The notes: generated by a model from the letters alone, not told the origin. A stretch of DNA of 64,000 bases from Shinella granuli (GCF_004341885.1 NZ_SLVX01000010.1:119593-183592), one strand, 5' to 3'. Counted from the first letter of the stretch, positions 28,482 to 37,681 are shown. Numbers and translations are program-made.

Positions 28482-29399
28482 TCAGGCGAGGAGGCCGACG
28501 GAGCGCAGGATCTCGTCGATCCTGCGCGATTCGGCCTCGTTGAGCGGGGCGCGCGGACGCGCCATGACATTGGTGGAAATGATGCCGAGGCTGCGCATCG
28601 CGGTCTTGAAGCCGCCGACGCCGGTCGCCCCCCCGCTGACGCGGCCGGCGGCGACCCAGACGATCTCGAACAGGCGGCAGAGCCGCTCCTGTTCCGTGCG
28701 GGCGGCGGCCCAGTCGCCGCGCTTTGCGGCGTCCCAGAGGCGGACATAGCCTGCCGGATCGACATTGGCGAGGCCCGGCACGACCCCGTGCGCGCCCATG
28801 GCGAGCACGCTGTCGACGACGATCTCGGACCCGGTCATCAGGAAGACGTCCTTGTTGTCCGCGAGATCGCCGAGGGCATAGCGGAAATTGCCGTCGTCGC
28901 CGGAGGAATCCTTCAGGCCGATGATCGTGCCTTCCTGCGCCAGCGTCACGACGGTCTGGCGGGAGAGCTTGGTGTGGACGCAGACCGGGATGTCATAGGC
29001 GATCAGCGGGATGTCGACGGCGTCGCGGACCATGCGAAAGTGATCCAGCGTCTCGGCCTGGCTGGTGATGGTGTAGAAGGGCGCGGTGACGACGACGGCA
29101 TCGGCCCCCACCTCCCTGGCGGTGCGGGCATGGCGGATGACGCGGTCGGTCGCCGGATCGATGACGCCGGCGATGACGGGCACGCGGCCGTTGGCGACCT
29201 TCACCGTGTGCTCGAGGATCCTGCGGCGCTCGGCCTCGTCGTAGAACACCACCTCGCTGGTCGAGCCGAGCGGGAAAAGGCCGTGGCAGCCATTGTCGAT
29301 CAGGTGTTCCAGGACGCGCGTATAGGAGGCGTAGTCGACGGAGAAATCGTCGTTGAGGGGGGTGACGACGGGAGGAACGACACCGAAGAACTTGGACAT
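28482..29399 (-). CDS. DapA/NanA-family class I aldolase (dihydrodipicolinate synthase family)
   Basis: A 305-residue TIM-barrel enzyme forming a Schiff base. The lysine lies in [10 protein letters not shown], the partner tyrosine in LIAYDIP and the GSTSE loop near residue 45. It is unlikely to make dihydrodipicolinate: the Arg two residues after YxxP in DapA (YNVPxR) is replaced by Cys. It also lacks the Asp-Glu pair of N-acetylneuraminate lyase (GYDE), having TGSEIVV instead. It therefore belongs to one of the many 2-keto-3-deoxy-sugar-acid aldolase or dehydratase branches. Embedded in an Opp-type transporter operon next to amino-sugar genes, so a sialic-acid-like or sugar-acid substrate is plausible but unproven. 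Confidence 0.85.
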   Translation of the reverse strand: MSKFFGVVPPVVTPLNDDFSVDYASYTRVLEHLIDNGCHGLFPLGSTSEVVFYDEAERRRILEHTVKVANGRVPVIAGVIDPATDRVIRHARTAREVGADAVVVTAPFYTITSQAETLDHFRMVRDAVDIPLIAYDIPVCVHTKLSRQTVVTLAQEGTIIGLKDSSGDDGNFRYALGDLADNKDVFLMTGSEIVVDSVLAMGAHGVVPGLANVDPAGYVRLWDAAKRGDWAAARTEQERLCRLFEIVWVAAGRVSGGATGVGGFKTAMRSLGIISTNVMARPRAPLNEAESRRIDEILRSVGLLA

Positions 29400-29419
29400 T
29401 TGCTTCTCTTTCAGGGGTT

Positions 29420-30295
29420 TCAATTGAGGTCTGCGCGGGGGTCGAAGGCGTCCCTCAGACCGTCGCCGATGAAGTTGATGGCCAGCACGGCAAGCACCAA
29501 CGCACCGCCGGGAAACAGCCATTGCCAGGGATACTGTTCGAGCACGGCGGTGGAGCGTGCGGCGTTCAGCATGTTGCCCCAGCTCGCCGCCGGCGGCGGC
29601 ACGCCGAGGCCGAGGAACGAGAGGCCCGCCTCCAGCAGGATGGCGTTGGCGACCTGCAGCGTGGCGTAGACGACGAGGATGTCGATCGAATTGGGCAGGC
29701 CGTGGCGGAAGAGCAGGTGGCCGATGCCCGCGCCCATGCCGCGCGAGGCCATGACGAATTCCCGCTCCCGCAGCTCCAGCAGGCGGGCGCGGATCATGCG
29801 CGAAAGGACCGGCCAGGACAAAAGCGCGATGACGACGACGGTCGACCAGATGCCGGAGCCGACGATGGAAGCGAGGACCAGAAGGAAGATCACCGGCGGC
29901 AGCGTCATGGCAAGGTCGACCGAACGCATGGCGAGCGCATCGGCGAACCGCCCGCCGAAGGCCGAGATCGCACCGACGAGAAAGCCGATGGCCGTCGACA
30001 GGACGACGGAGGCGGCGGCGACCAGCAGCGAGATCCGCCCGCCTTCCAGCGTTCTTGCAAGCACGTCGCGCCCGACGCCGTCGGTGCCGAACCAGTGCGC
30101 CGCCGATGGGGCGGCATTCATCGCCAGGAGGTCGATGTCGTTGGGCCTGTAGGGCATCCAGAGGGGATAGGTCAGGACCGCGGCGAGCAGCGGAAGCAGC
30201 AGCGCCACGCCGAGGAGGGCCGCCCGGTTGAGGAGGAAGCGGCCGGTTGCCCGCGCCAGCGGACCGGAGGAGGAAGGGGAGGCGGGCATTGTCAT
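29420..30295 (-). CDS. Opp/Dpp-type ABC transporter permease 2 (DppC-like)
   Basis: A 291-residue inner-membrane permease of the DppC group. The N-terminal helix at about 25-45 is followed by the family block [24 protein letters not shown]. The coupling motif is around [20 protein letters not shown]. Five to six helices are evident, ending [13 protein letters not shown]. One base separates it from the permease 1 stop. The start is MTMPAS at 30295; MPAS at 30289 is an alternative. Confidence 0.94.
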   Translation of the reverse strand: MTMPASPSSSGPLARATGRFLLNRAALLGVALLLPLLAAVLTYPLWMPYRPNDIDLLAMNAAPSAAHWFGTDGVGRDVLARTLEGGRISLLVAAASVVLSTAIGFLVGAISAFGGRFADALAMRSVDLAMTLPPVIFLLVLASIVGSGIWSTVVVIALLSWPVLSRMIRARLLELREREFVMASRGMGAGIGHLLFRHGLPNSIDILVVYATLQVANAILLEAGLSFLGLGVPPPAASWGNMLNAARSTAVLEQYPWQWLFPGGALVLAVLAINFIGDGLRDAFDPRADLN

Positions 30296-30296
30296 C

Positions 30297-31256
30297 TCAG
30301 GCTACCTTGATGCGCGGATCGATGACCGCATAGGCGAGGTCGGTCAGGATGTTGACGACGATGACGCAAGCGCCGATGACGAGGGTGGCCCCCATGATGA
30401 CCGGATAGTCGCGCGTCTCCACTGCGCTGATCAGAAGCAGACCCATGCCCGGCCAGTTGAAGACGCTTTCGACGAAGATGGCGCCGCCGACGGCAAGGCC
30501 TATGGTCGAGCCGATCAGCGTGACGACGGGCAGGAGCGCGTTGCGCAGGGCATGCTTGGTGACGACCCAGAACTCCTTGACGCCTTTGGCGCGTGCTGTG
30601 CGGACATAGTCCTGGTTCAGCACTTCGAGCATCGAGGCGCGCATGTAGCGCATGATCAGCGCCGCATGGCCGATGGACAGCACGGTCGCCGGCAGGATGA
30701 GGTGGTGCAGGAGATCGCCCACCGAAAAGTCGGTCGCCGGGGTGAGCATGCCGCCCGACGGCGTCCATTTCAGCCGGACGGAAAAGACGTAGAGGCCGAG
30801 CAGGGCGGTGAGGAAGGCGGGGCTGGAAATGCCGAGCAGCGCCAGAACCGAAAGCGAGTAATCGGGCACGGTGTTGCGGCGCACCGCACTGAGGATACCG
30901 CTGGCAATGCCGATCACGATGGCAATCGAGAGGCCGGCGCCCATCAGCAGGAGGGTGGGGCCGATGCGCGAGAGGATGAGGCCGGATACCGTCTCGTTGA
31001 AGCGCTGCAGCGAATGACCGAGATTGCCCTGCGCGGCCTGCGACAACCAGGCGAGATATTGCACGGGCAGCGGCTGGTCGAGGCCGAGCCGCGCCCGCAG
31101 CGCGTCCATCGCCTCCTTCGTCATGGCGACGTTGGGATCGATATAGGCATCGATCGGATCACCCGGCGTCAGTTGCAGCAGCGTGAAGATCAGCACCGTC
31201 AGCGCAAGCAGCATGGCGAGCCCGACGAGCAGGCGATGGAGACAGTAGCGTAGCAT
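30297..31256 (-). CDS. Opp/Dpp-type ABC transporter permease 1 (DppB-like)
   Basis: A 319-residue permease with the DppB start [19 protein letters not shown]. The hallmark [15 protein letters not shown] follows, and the coupling loop [21 protein letters not shown] lies near residue 215. It forms the channel with the DppC-like protein. Its start lies 84 bp downstream of the binding-protein stop, with a strong hairpin in between. Confidence 0.95.
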   Translation of the reverse strand: MLRYCLHRLLVGLAMLLALTVLIFTLLQLTPGDPIDAYIDPNVAMTKEAMDALRARLGLDQPLPVQYLAWLSQAAQGNLGHSLQRFNETVSGLILSRIGPTLLLMGAGLSIAIVIGIASGILSAVRRNTVPDYSLSVLALLGISSPAFLTALLGLYVFSVRLKWTPSGGMLTPATDFSVGDLLHHLILPATVLSIGHAALIMRYMRASMLEVLNQDYVRTARAKGVKEFWVVTKHALRNALLPVVTLIGSTIGLAVGGAIFVESVFNWPGMGLLLISAVETRDYPVIMGATLVIGACVIVVNILTDLAYAVIDPRIKVA

Positions 31257-31305
31257 GCGGGTTCAACACCTGATCGAGTGGCTGGCCAGGGATGGTCTGC
31301 GGAAA

Positions 31306-31329
31306 GGGGCGCGGGGCAGCCCGCGCCCT
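31306..31329 (-). other. Intercistronic hairpin after the Opp-type binding-protein gene
   Basis: GGGCGCGGG (31307-31315) and CCCGCGCCC (31320-31328) pair perfectly around a 4-nt loop, starting 12 bp after the binding-protein stop. Such structures usually protect the upstream message or partly terminate, giving more binding protein than permease. Confidence 0.6.
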
Positions 31330-31340
31330 CTTGTCTGCGC

Positions 31341-32933
31341 CTATTCGGCGATCGACCACTTTTCGACATGGGCCTGGTACGGGCCGCCGGCCGGCGCCGG
31401 GGTCCACACGAAGTCCTTGAGCTTCGCCGAGGCGACGCCGTAGCGGTTGGCGACCCACATCGTCGCCCAGGGCAGCTCGGCATTGGTCGCCTTGCAGACG
31501 TCCTGGTAGCGGGCATCGCTCCTGGCGGCATCCGTTTCTGCCAGGGCGGCGTCCAGCGCGTCCGTCACCGCCGCCATGCGGATGCGCAGGATGTTGGCGC
31601 CGGCCGGCGGGATCTGCTTCTCGTTGAGGCCGATATTGATGTTCGAGGCATCCGGGCCGTTCTGCAGGCCGGCATAGATCAGCGGGTAGTCGCCGGCATT
31701 GCCCGACTGCTGGTAGACGATCGAGTTGTAGGTCGGCGTGTCGACGGCGCGCGGCACGATGTTGATGCCGACCTGTGCGAGCATGGCCTGCATGGCGGCG
31801 AGCACGTTGGTCGCCAGCGGCGAGGTGTAATAGGTCAGGATCGTGATCGGCTTGTCGCCGTTGATCTTGTTCCAGCCCGCCTCGGCGAGAAGCTGCTTGG
31901 CCTTTTCCGGGTCGTAGCCGTAGCTCTCGATGCCCTGCGGCACGAGCTGGTCGGCGACGTAGACGCAGTTGGCCGGCTTGGCCGCCCCGCCATAGAGGCT
32001 CTGGATGATGGCGTCGCGGTTGATCGCATACATGAAGGCCTGCCGGATACGCAGATCCTGCCAGAGCGGGACTTCCTGATTGAAGCCGACATAGTTGACG
32101 ACGTAGGAATCGCCTTCGATCACCTTGAAATTGCTGTCGCTGCTGAAGGTCGAGACATCATTGGAATCGACATAGGTGAACTGGATCTCGCCGGACCTCA
32201 GGGCCGCGATGGCGGCGGCCGGATCGGCGAAGTAGCGGTTAATCAGCTTGTCGGCCGCCGGCTTGCCGCCGCGGTAGTCGGGATTGGCGGCAAGTTCGAC
32301 ATATTGGTCGGCGACGTATTTGGTGAACTTGAACGGGCCGGTGCCGATCGGCGAGCTGGACCACCAGGCATGTTTTGCGATCTGCTCGGCCGGGATCGCT
32401 GCAAGGGCGTGTTCCGGCAGCATCATCACCTTGGTCAGCGTGTCGAGCATGCTCGGCGACGGCGCCGACAGGGTGATCACGACCGTGCGGTCATCCGGCG
32501 CCTCGACGGACTGGACCACGCCGAGGCGTGCGGCGAAGACGGAGCCCGCCTTCTCGTTGCGGGCAAGCTCCAGCGTGAAGCGGACGTCCTTTGCGGTGAA
32601 CGGCTGGCCGTCATGCCATTTGGTCTCGGCGAGCTTGAAGGTGTAGGTCTTCTGGTCGGCGCTGACCTCGTAGGTGTCGGCCAGCGCGCCGACGATTTTC
32701 GCCAGCTTGTCGTCGTAGATGACCAGAGGCTCGAAATAGGTGACGAGCCAGGTAAAGCCGCTCGTCGCCGCCAGCGGATTGAAATTGCCCTGGAAGCCCC
32801 CCGGACCGACATCGAAGCCGCCCGAGATGGTGCCGCCCTGGGCGAGGGCATTGCCATTGCCCGATGCCAGAGGCAAGGCGCCGAGCAATGCCGCCGAAAG
32901 GGCAAGTGCCGAGAATGTGGTCTTCAGATTCAT
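31341..32933 (-). CDS. Opp/Dpp-type ABC transporter, periplasmic binding protein
   Basis: A 530-residue class C (SBP_bac_5) binding protein. Signal peptide 1-31, ending GNALA. Family blocks are YEPLVIYDD-like FEPLVIYDDKLAKIV, TYTFKLAETKWHDGQPFTAKDVRFTLE, SPIGTGPFKFTKY and RQAFMYAINRDAI. This family carries peptides but also sugars and sialic acid (for example the Sat system of Haemophilus ducreyi). The linked aldolase argues for a sugar-acid-like ligand. The start overlaps the GntR regulator stop by four bases, so regulator and transporter are one operon. Confidence 0.94.
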   Translation of the reverse strand: MNLKTTFSALALSAALLGALPLASGNGNALAQGGTISGGFDVGPGGFQGNFNPLAATSGFTWLVTYFEPLVIYDDKLAKIVGALADTYEVSADQKTYTFKLAETKWHDGQPFTAKDVRFTLELARNEKAGSVFAARLGVVQSVEAPDDRTVVITLSAPSPSMLDTLTKVMMLPEHALAAIPAEQIAKHAWWSSSPIGTGPFKFTKYVADQYVELAANPDYRGGKPAADKLINRYFADPAAAIAALRSGEIQFTYVDSNDVSTFSSDSNFKVIEGDSYVVNYVGFNQEVPLWQDLRIRQAFMYAINRDAIIQSLYGGAAKPANCVYVADQLVPQGIESYGYDPEKAKQLLAEAGWNKINGDKPITILTYYTSPLATNVLAAMQAMLAQVGINIVPRAVDTPTYNSIVYQQSGNAGDYPLIYAGLQNGPDASNINIGLNEKQIPPAGANILRIRMAAVTDALDAALAETDAARSDARYQDVCKATNAELPWATMWVANRYGVASAKLKDFVWTPAPAGGPYQAHVEKWSIAE

Positions 32934-33661
32934 GTCATCCTCCCTGATGAAACGGTGGTCTTGTTGTCGGCGATTACGCGGGTGATGCCGGCATAGTGCT
33001 TGTCGAGCCGGTCCCGGGCGGCGGCGAGGTCGCGCGCCTCCACGGCATCGACGATGGCGGCGTGGTCGCGCCAGGTCTGCATGGGGTCCGTGTTGTTGAG
33101 GTTGACGAAGTCGGATGCCTTGTAGAAGGCCAGCCAGAACACCTCGATCAGCCGGAGCAGAACCTCGTTCTTCTGGCAACGGAAGAGCAATTGGTGGAAA
33201 TGCCGGTCCTCTTCGGGAAAGCTCTCGCCGCGCTCCGCCCGGACCCGCATCCGCTCGACGGTCTCGCGCAGCTCGCGGATATCGTCGGCGTCGATGACCT
33301 CCAGCGTCCGCCCGATCAGGCCGACCTCCAGCGTGCGGCGGATGATGATGACCTCCTCGATCTGCTTCAGCGCGCCGCCGAGGCCATAGGCGAGGTTTTC
33401 CAGCAGCGGCTCGAAGGAGAATGCCTTGACGAAGACGCCGATGCCACGGCGCGTTTCAAGAACCCCGACGGATTCCAGGGCCTTGATGCCCTCGCGCACC
33501 GAGTTGCGGCTCACCCCAAGCTGGGTGGCAAGCTCGCCTTCGGGCGGCAGGGGCGCGCCCGCATCGAGATGGTTGTCCTCGATATAGCTGCGCAGGCTTT
33601 CCTGCACAGAGACATGCAGGAGCGGGGCTCGTTTCAGGGGCTTGATCGACTTCACGTTCAT
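32930..33661 (-). CDS. GntR-family regulator, FCD (FadR-like) subfamily
   Basis: A 243-residue regulator. The winged helix (about 10-75) includes LPPEGELATQLGVSRNSVREGIKALESVGVLETRRGIG. The FCD ligand domain (about 95-230) has metal-type residues in EDRHFHQLLF and a final RDHAAIVDAVEARDLAAARDRLDKH. FCD regulators usually bind carboxylated metabolites, and E. coli NanR is of this type. First gene of the Opp-type operon, so it is likely autoregulating. GGAGACGAAG precedes the ATG. Confidence 0.94.
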   Translation of the reverse strand: MNVKSIKPLKRAPLLHVSVQESLRSYIEDNHLDAGAPLPPEGELATQLGVSRNSVREGIKALESVGVLETRRGIGVFVKAFSFEPLLENLAYGLGGALKQIEEVIIIRRTLEVGLIGRTLEVIDADDIRELRETVERMRVRAERGESFPEEDRHFHQLLFRCQKNEVLLRLIEVFWLAFYKASDFVNLNNTDPMQTWRDHAAIVDAVEARDLAAARDRLDKHYAGITRVIADNKTTVSSGRMT

Positions 33662-33721
33662 CTTCGTCTCCGGTTGCCTTTTGACTCCGAAAAGACAGCG
33701 GCCTACGTTTATTAGCTTGTA

Positions 33722-33743
33722 GGATATCTGTCAATTGGATATC
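33722..33743. promoter_or_regulatory. GGATATC direct repeats, candidate regulator site
   Basis: GGATATC occurs at 33722-33728 and again at 33737-33743, 15 bp apart start to start, inside the AT-rich region between the two divergent GntR genes. It may be an operator of the FCD regulator (position 61-82 bp upstream of its start). Confidence 0.35.
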
Positions 33744-33872
33744 GAAATTGCCAATAGGTGGCTGACCTAGAGATACGCCAAATATGTCTCCCGGCGAAGC
33801 GCAAACGGCATCGGCCACGATGGCCAGCGCAGCGCCGCGCTGTGCGCAAAGCGAAATCCATTGCGCAAAGCC

Positions 33873-33885
33873 AATACCAGTTTAA
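33873..33885. promoter_or_regulatory. Candidate GntR-UTRA operator, copy 1
   Basis: AATACCAGTTTAA, whose reverse complement TTAAACTGGTATT contains an ACTGGTAT half-site like those of NagR/DasR regulators. It lies 41 bp upstream of the UTRA regulator gene. An identical 13-mer occurs upstream of nanE. Confidence 0.5.
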
Positions 33886-33925
33886 CATCAGAGAAATATT
33901 TTGACGGGGATTCGCCGCAAGGAGT

Positions 33926-34681
33926 ATGCTTTCCGTGACCGATCGACCGATCCTCGACTTCCTCGCCGCGGAGCTTTCCGCAACAAGCAGCGATCCCCTT
34001 TACCGACAGTTGGAAAATGCCCTGAAACAGGCGATTGCCACCGCGCATGTCAAACGCGGCGGCGTCATCCCGAGCGAGCGGGTGTTGAGCCAGGTACTCG
34101 GCCTTTCGCGCGTCACCGTGCGCAAGGCCATCGATGGCCTCGTCTCGGACGGGTTCCTCGACCGACGGCAAGGCGCCAAGACGGTCGTTTCCTCCCGGCT
34201 GGAGAAATCCCTGGCCACAATGACCAGCTTTTCCGAGGACATGCGTTCACGCGGGCTGGAGCCTGGTTGCACATGGATTTCACGGGAGATTTCAAGGCCT
34301 TCTCCAAGCGAAATGATGGCTCTTGGCATTTCCGGCAGCGAAAAGGTCGTGCGGCTCCGCCGGTTGCGGACGGCTGATGGCGTGCCGATCGCCATCGAGA
34401 TGGCGACGCTGCCCGCCCGCTTCGTACCCGAGCCGCAGGCTGTCGGGGACTCGCTCTACGACTATCTCGAAAGAAACGGTGCTCTGCCGGTGAGGGCGCT
34501 GCAGCGCATGCAGGCCAAGCCCGGCACCGACGAAGAACGACGGCTTCTCGACGCCCCCGACGATGCCTCGCTGCTCATCATGGAGCGCCGCTGTTTCCTT
34601 GCCGACGGGCAGATCGTCGAGTTCACGCAGACCAAATATCGCGGCGATGTGTATGATTTCGTCATCGAGCTGATGAGATAA
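33926..34681 (+). CDS. GntR-family regulator, HutC/UTRA subfamily (NagR-like)
   Basis: A 251-residue regulator. The winged helix (about 22-90) includes VIPSERVLSQVLGLSRVTVRKAIDGLVSDGFLDRR. The UTRA ligand domain (about 105-245) includes FSEDMRSRGLEPG, VVRLRRLRTADGVPIAIEMATLP and EFTQTKYRGDVYDFVIEL. UTRA regulators next to nanE and kinase genes usually sense a phosphorylated amino sugar. The ATG at 33926 lies only one base after AAGGAG. GTG 33935 (MTDRPILDF) has better spacing and may be the real start. Confidence 0.93.
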   Translation: MLSVTDRPILDFLAAELSATSSDPLYRQLENALKQAIATAHVKRGGVIPSERVLSQVLGLSRVTVRKAIDGLVSDGFLDRRQGAKTVVSSRLEKSLATMTSFSEDMRSRGLEPGCTWISREISRPSPSEMMALGISGSEKVVRLRRLRTADGVPIAIEMATLPARFVPEPQAVGDSLYDYLERNGALPVRALQRMQAKPGTDEERRLLDAPDDASLLIMERRCFLADGQIVEFTQTKYRGDVYDFVIELMR

Positions 34682-34692
34682 TACCAGTTTAA
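34680..34692. promoter_or_regulatory. Candidate GntR-UTRA operator, copy 2
   Basis: Exact repeat of AATACCAGTTTAA, in the same orientation as the copy at 33873. It lies between the regulator stop and the nanE start (59 bp upstream of it), so nanE may have its own controlled promoter. Confidence 0.5.
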
Positions 34693-34750
34693 AGCCTGTT
34701 GCCATCTGGTCTTGTTTTGCTACCATCCTGCCAACGACAGGAGATAGCCG

Positions 34751-35437
34751 GTGCCGCTTGACTTCAAATCCCTCGACAAGGGTCTGATCGTATCCTGCCA
34801 GCCCGTGAAGGGCGGCGCCATGGACAGGGCCGATATGGTCGTCGGCTTCGCCCTGGCTGCGCTCGACGGTGGCGCAGCCGCCCTGCGCATCGAATCGGCG
34901 GACTACGTCGCCGCCGTTCGCGCCGCAACCGACAGGCCGATCATCGGTCTCGTGAAACGCGACCTCGACGACAGCCCTGTGCGCATTACACCCTGGATCG
35001 AGGATGTCGACGCGCTGGCACAGGCCGGTGCCGATATCATCGCCTATGACGCGACGCAGCGCCTGCGGCCTGTGCCGACCCGCACGCTTGTCGAGCGCAT
35101 CCACGGCCACGGCCGCATTGCCATGGCCGACTGCTCCATCCTCTCGGATGCCGAACGGGCGCTTTCTGAAGGCGCCGATGTGGTCGGCTCCACGCTCGCC
35201 GGCTATACCGGTCCGGTCGAGCCCACCGAACCCGACCTCGGCCTCGTCGCTGCCATGCGCCGACTGACGCCGCATGTCGTTGCGGAAGGCAACATCCGCA
35301 CGCCGGCGCAGGCCCAGCAGGCGCTGCTTGCCGGGGCCTCCATGGTCGTCGTCGGCTCCGCCATCACGCGGCCCGAATATGTCACCTCCTGGTTCCGCTC
35401 GGCGCTCGACACGGCCCTTGCCGAACAGGGAGCCTGA
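34751..35437 (+). CDS. nanE: N-acetylmannosamine-6-phosphate 2-epimerase (NanE family)
   Basis: A 228-residue TIM-barrel epimerase converting ManNAc-6-phosphate to GlcNAc-6-phosphate. It starts at a GTG with ACAGGAGAT upstream. Family blocks are SCQPVKGGAMD, IIGLVKRDLDDSPVRITP (catalytic Lys region), ADCSILSDAERAL, STLAGYTGP and VAEGNIRTPAQAQQAL, ending VVGSAITRPE. The kinase gene starts four bases after the stop, so the two steps ManNAc to ManNAc-6-P to GlcNAc-6-P are encoded together. nagA and nagB, needed further on, are not in the window. Confidence 0.93.
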   Translation: MPLDFKSLDKGLIVSCQPVKGGAMDRADMVVGFALAALDGGAAALRIESADYVAAVRAATDRPIIGLVKRDLDDSPVRITPWIEDVDALAQAGADIIAYDATQRLRPVPTRTLVERIHGHGRIAMADCSILSDAERALSEGADVVGSTLAGYTGPVEPTEPDLGLVAAMRRLTPHVVAEGNIRTPAQAQQALLAGASMVVVGSAITRPEYVTSWFRSALDTALAEQGA

Positions 35438-35441
35438 GGCC

Positions 35442-36296
35442 ATGGCCCGCCCCGACACCGTTCTTGCTCTCGACATCGGCGGCACCAAGATGCTCGCGGC
35501 GCTGGTGCGCGACGACAGGCTGATCGAGGCGCACACCATGCCCACCCCGCGCGGGGGCGATCCCGAGGCCTGGCTTGCCGCGCTCTTTGCGGCGATTGCC
35601 GGCTGGAAGGGTCGCTATGACACCGCGGGCGTCGCCGTCACCGGCATCATCGACGAGGGCTGTTGGTCGCCGCTCAACCGCCGAACCCTCGATATCCCGG
35701 ATCGCTTTCCGCTCGTGGCCTTGGTCGCACGGCTTTCCGGTGTCGATCGGGTACTGGCGGCCAATGATGCGCAGGCCGCCGCCTGGGGCGAATATGTCTT
35801 CGGCGCCGGCCAGGGCCATGATCTCGTCTTTCTCACCGTCTCCACGGGCATCGGCGGCGGTATCGTCGTCAATGGCCGCCTGCTCGGTGGCCTCGCCGGC
35901 CATTTCGGTCAGTTCCGCAGCCTCGGCGAGGAAGGCCGCGCGCTGGAAGACAAGGTTTCCGGCCACTGGATCGCCAGCGAGGCCTCACCGCACCGGCCGG
36001 GCGCCACCGCGCGCGATGTCTTCGACGCGGCTGCCGCCGGTCACGGCTGGGCGCAGGCCATCATCCAGGCCTCGGCGCGCCAGACCGCGCTTCTGTGCGG
36101 CAACATCCAGCTCGCGCTCGACCCGGCCCGCATCGTCATCGGCGGCGGCATCGGCCTTGCGCCTGGCTATCTCGAATCCGTCCGTCAGGCCCTGGGAGGC
36201 CTGCCGCCGCGGCTCACCCCGCAGCTTCACCCCGCCGCACTCGCCGAAAAGGCCGGCGTCGTGGGGATCGCGGATCTCGCAAGACGTCAGAATTAA
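35442..36296 (+). CDS. ROK-family sugar kinase, probable N-acetylmannosamine kinase
   Basis: A 284-residue ROK kinase. Phosphate-binding LALDIGGTK is at 8-16, GVAVTGIIDEG and the catalytic Asp in LAANDAQAAAWGEY follow, then TVSTGIGGGIVVNG. The usual ROK zinc motif (CxCGxxGCxE after GH) is missing. The corresponding stretch is GHFGQFRSLGEEGRALEDK with no Cys. Pairing with nanE makes ManNAc the likely substrate (inference). Start ATG 35442 follows the nanE stop. Frame to 35274 overlaps nanE and is ignored. Confidence 0.88.
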   Translation: MARPDTVLALDIGGTKMLAALVRDDRLIEAHTMPTPRGGDPEAWLAALFAAIAGWKGRYDTAGVAVTGIIDEGCWSPLNRRTLDIPDRFPLVALVARLSGVDRVLAANDAQAAAWGEYVFGAGQGHDLVFLTVSTGIGGGIVVNGRLLGGLAGHFGQFRSLGEEGRALEDKVSGHWIASEASPHRPGATARDVFDAAAAGHGWAQAIIQASARQTALLCGNIQLALDPARIVIGGGIGLAPGYLESVRQALGGLPPRLTPQLHPAALAEKAGVVGIADLARRQN

Positions 36297-36315
36297 CCTG
36301 AGGGAGAACCAGACC

Positions 36316-37644
36316 ATGACTTTTGCCAGAATGAAGAAGGGCGGCCTGATCGCCGCCGCGATCGCCAGCCTGCTGGCCGCCCCCGCCTTTGCGAAAGTGA
36401 CCGTGCTCGGTTGGCCGGGAGGCCCGGAGGAGGCCGCGCTGCGCGCCGCCGCCGATACCTACAATGCCAAGTCGGATGTGAGCGACGACAACAAGGTCGA
36501 ACTGCTGTTCTTCAACCGCGACGGCTTCTGGGACAAGCTGCAGGCCGACCTTGCCGCGGGCTCCACGGCTTTCGACGTGAACCTGCTGGCCACCTATTCC
36601 ATCGGCCGCTACGCGCCGTTCATGGAACCGGTCACGCTGTCCGACGAGGCCAAGTCCGTCTATGGCGACCAGGTCCTCACCACCATGCAGTACGAGGGCG
36701 AGCAATTCGGCGTGCCGACCGACCTTTCGCTGCACTTCATGTATTACCGCAAGGACCTGATCGAGGCGCTGCTGAAGGACGATGCCGCCAAGGCAAGGTT
36801 CGCCGAGATCTCTGAAAAGCATCTCGGCAAGAAGCTGGAGCCGAAGACCCCCGACGAATGGACATGGGACGACTATGCCGCGACCGCGCTCTACTTCACG
36901 CAGGCCGTGAACCCCGACAGCCCGACCCGCTACGGCACCGTGCTGCAACTGAAGAACCTCCTCTTCAACATGATGGTGTTCCAGTCGCTGCCGCGCGCCT
37001 ATGGGGCCAACTGGATGGACGACGCCGGCAAGATCACGGTGGATTCGGAGGCCTATCGCAAGGGTCTCGAAACCTACAAGATGCTCTACGACGCCGGCGC
37101 GAGCCCACGCGACTCGCTGTCCTACGAGTATGCCGAAGCGAACGCGGCCTATGCCTCCGGCCAGGTCGCCGCCATGGTGCAGTGGAATGCGGCCGCCTCC
37201 GAGCTGATGTCGAAGGACAAGTCGCCGGCCGTCGGCGAGGTCACGGAGGCCATCGCCCCGCCGGCCGGCCCCGAAGGTCGCTTCACCCACATTCACGGCC
37301 TCGGTTTCGGCCTCAACAAGAACGCCGCGAACAAGGAGGGCGCGAAGGCCTTCATCTCGTGGCTGTCCTCAAAGGAAGCCGCACTCGTCTATGCCCGGAA
37401 CAGCGGCGCACCGGCGTTGACGCCCGACGTCGTCACGGAGGTTGCCGCCGAGCGGCCGGACCTCGTCAAGCTCGGGGAATTCGCCGGCAAGTACGGCTAC
37501 GTCATGAATGGCGGCACGTCGGCCAAGGCACTTTCGGTCTACGAGCTTCAGGCCAAGGAATTCACCGGCTACTGGTCGGGCCAGCAGTCGCTCGACGACG
37601 CCCTGAAGAACACCGAGAAGGGTATGAGCGACCTGCTCAAGTAA
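36316..37644 (+). CDS. Sugar ABC transporter, periplasmic binding protein (CUT1 type)
   Basis: A 442-residue family 1 binding protein. Signal peptide 1-26 ends APAFA. The body has VTVLGWPGGPEEAALRAAAD, FDVNLLATYSIGRYAPFMEP, GVPTDLSLHFMYYRKDL and ETYKMLYDAGASPRDSLSYEY, typical of MalE-like sugar binders. AGGGAGAACC precedes the ATG. It follows the ROK kinase by 19 bp and precedes two MalFG-like permeases and a MalK-like ATPase. The ligand is likely a hexosamine or oligosaccharide judging from nanE and kinase. Confidence 0.94.
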   Translation: MTFARMKKGGLIAAAIASLLAAPAFAKVTVLGWPGGPEEAALRAAADTYNAKSDVSDDNKVELLFFNRDGFWDKLQADLAAGSTAFDVNLLATYSIGRYAPFMEPVTLSDEAKSVYGDQVLTTMQYEGEQFGVPTDLSLHFMYYRKDLIEALLKDDAAKARFAEISEKHLGKKLEPKTPDEWTWDDYAATALYFTQAVNPDSPTRYGTVLQLKNLLFNMMVFQSLPRAYGANWMDDAGKITVDSEAYRKGLETYKMLYDAGASPRDSLSYEYAEANAAYASGQVAAMVQWNAAASELMSKDKSPAVGEVTEAIAPPAGPEGRFTHIHGLGFGLNKNAANKEGAKAFISWLSSKEAALVYARNSGAPALTPDVVTEVAAERPDLVKLGEFAGKYGYVMNGGTSAKALSVYELQAKEFTGYWSGQQSLDDALKNTEKGMSDLLK

Positions 37645-37651
37645 GGTGTTT

Positions 37652-37681
37652 GCCGATGGCGGCCCTATCGCCGCCATCGGC
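37652..37681 (+). other. Intercistronic hairpin after the CUT1 binding-protein gene
   Basis: GCCGATGGCGG (37652-37662) and CCGCCATCGGC (37671-37681) form a perfect 11-bp stem with an 8-nt loop, beginning eight bases after the stop. No T-run follows, so mRNA protection or partial attenuation is more likely than full termination. Confidence 0.65.
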
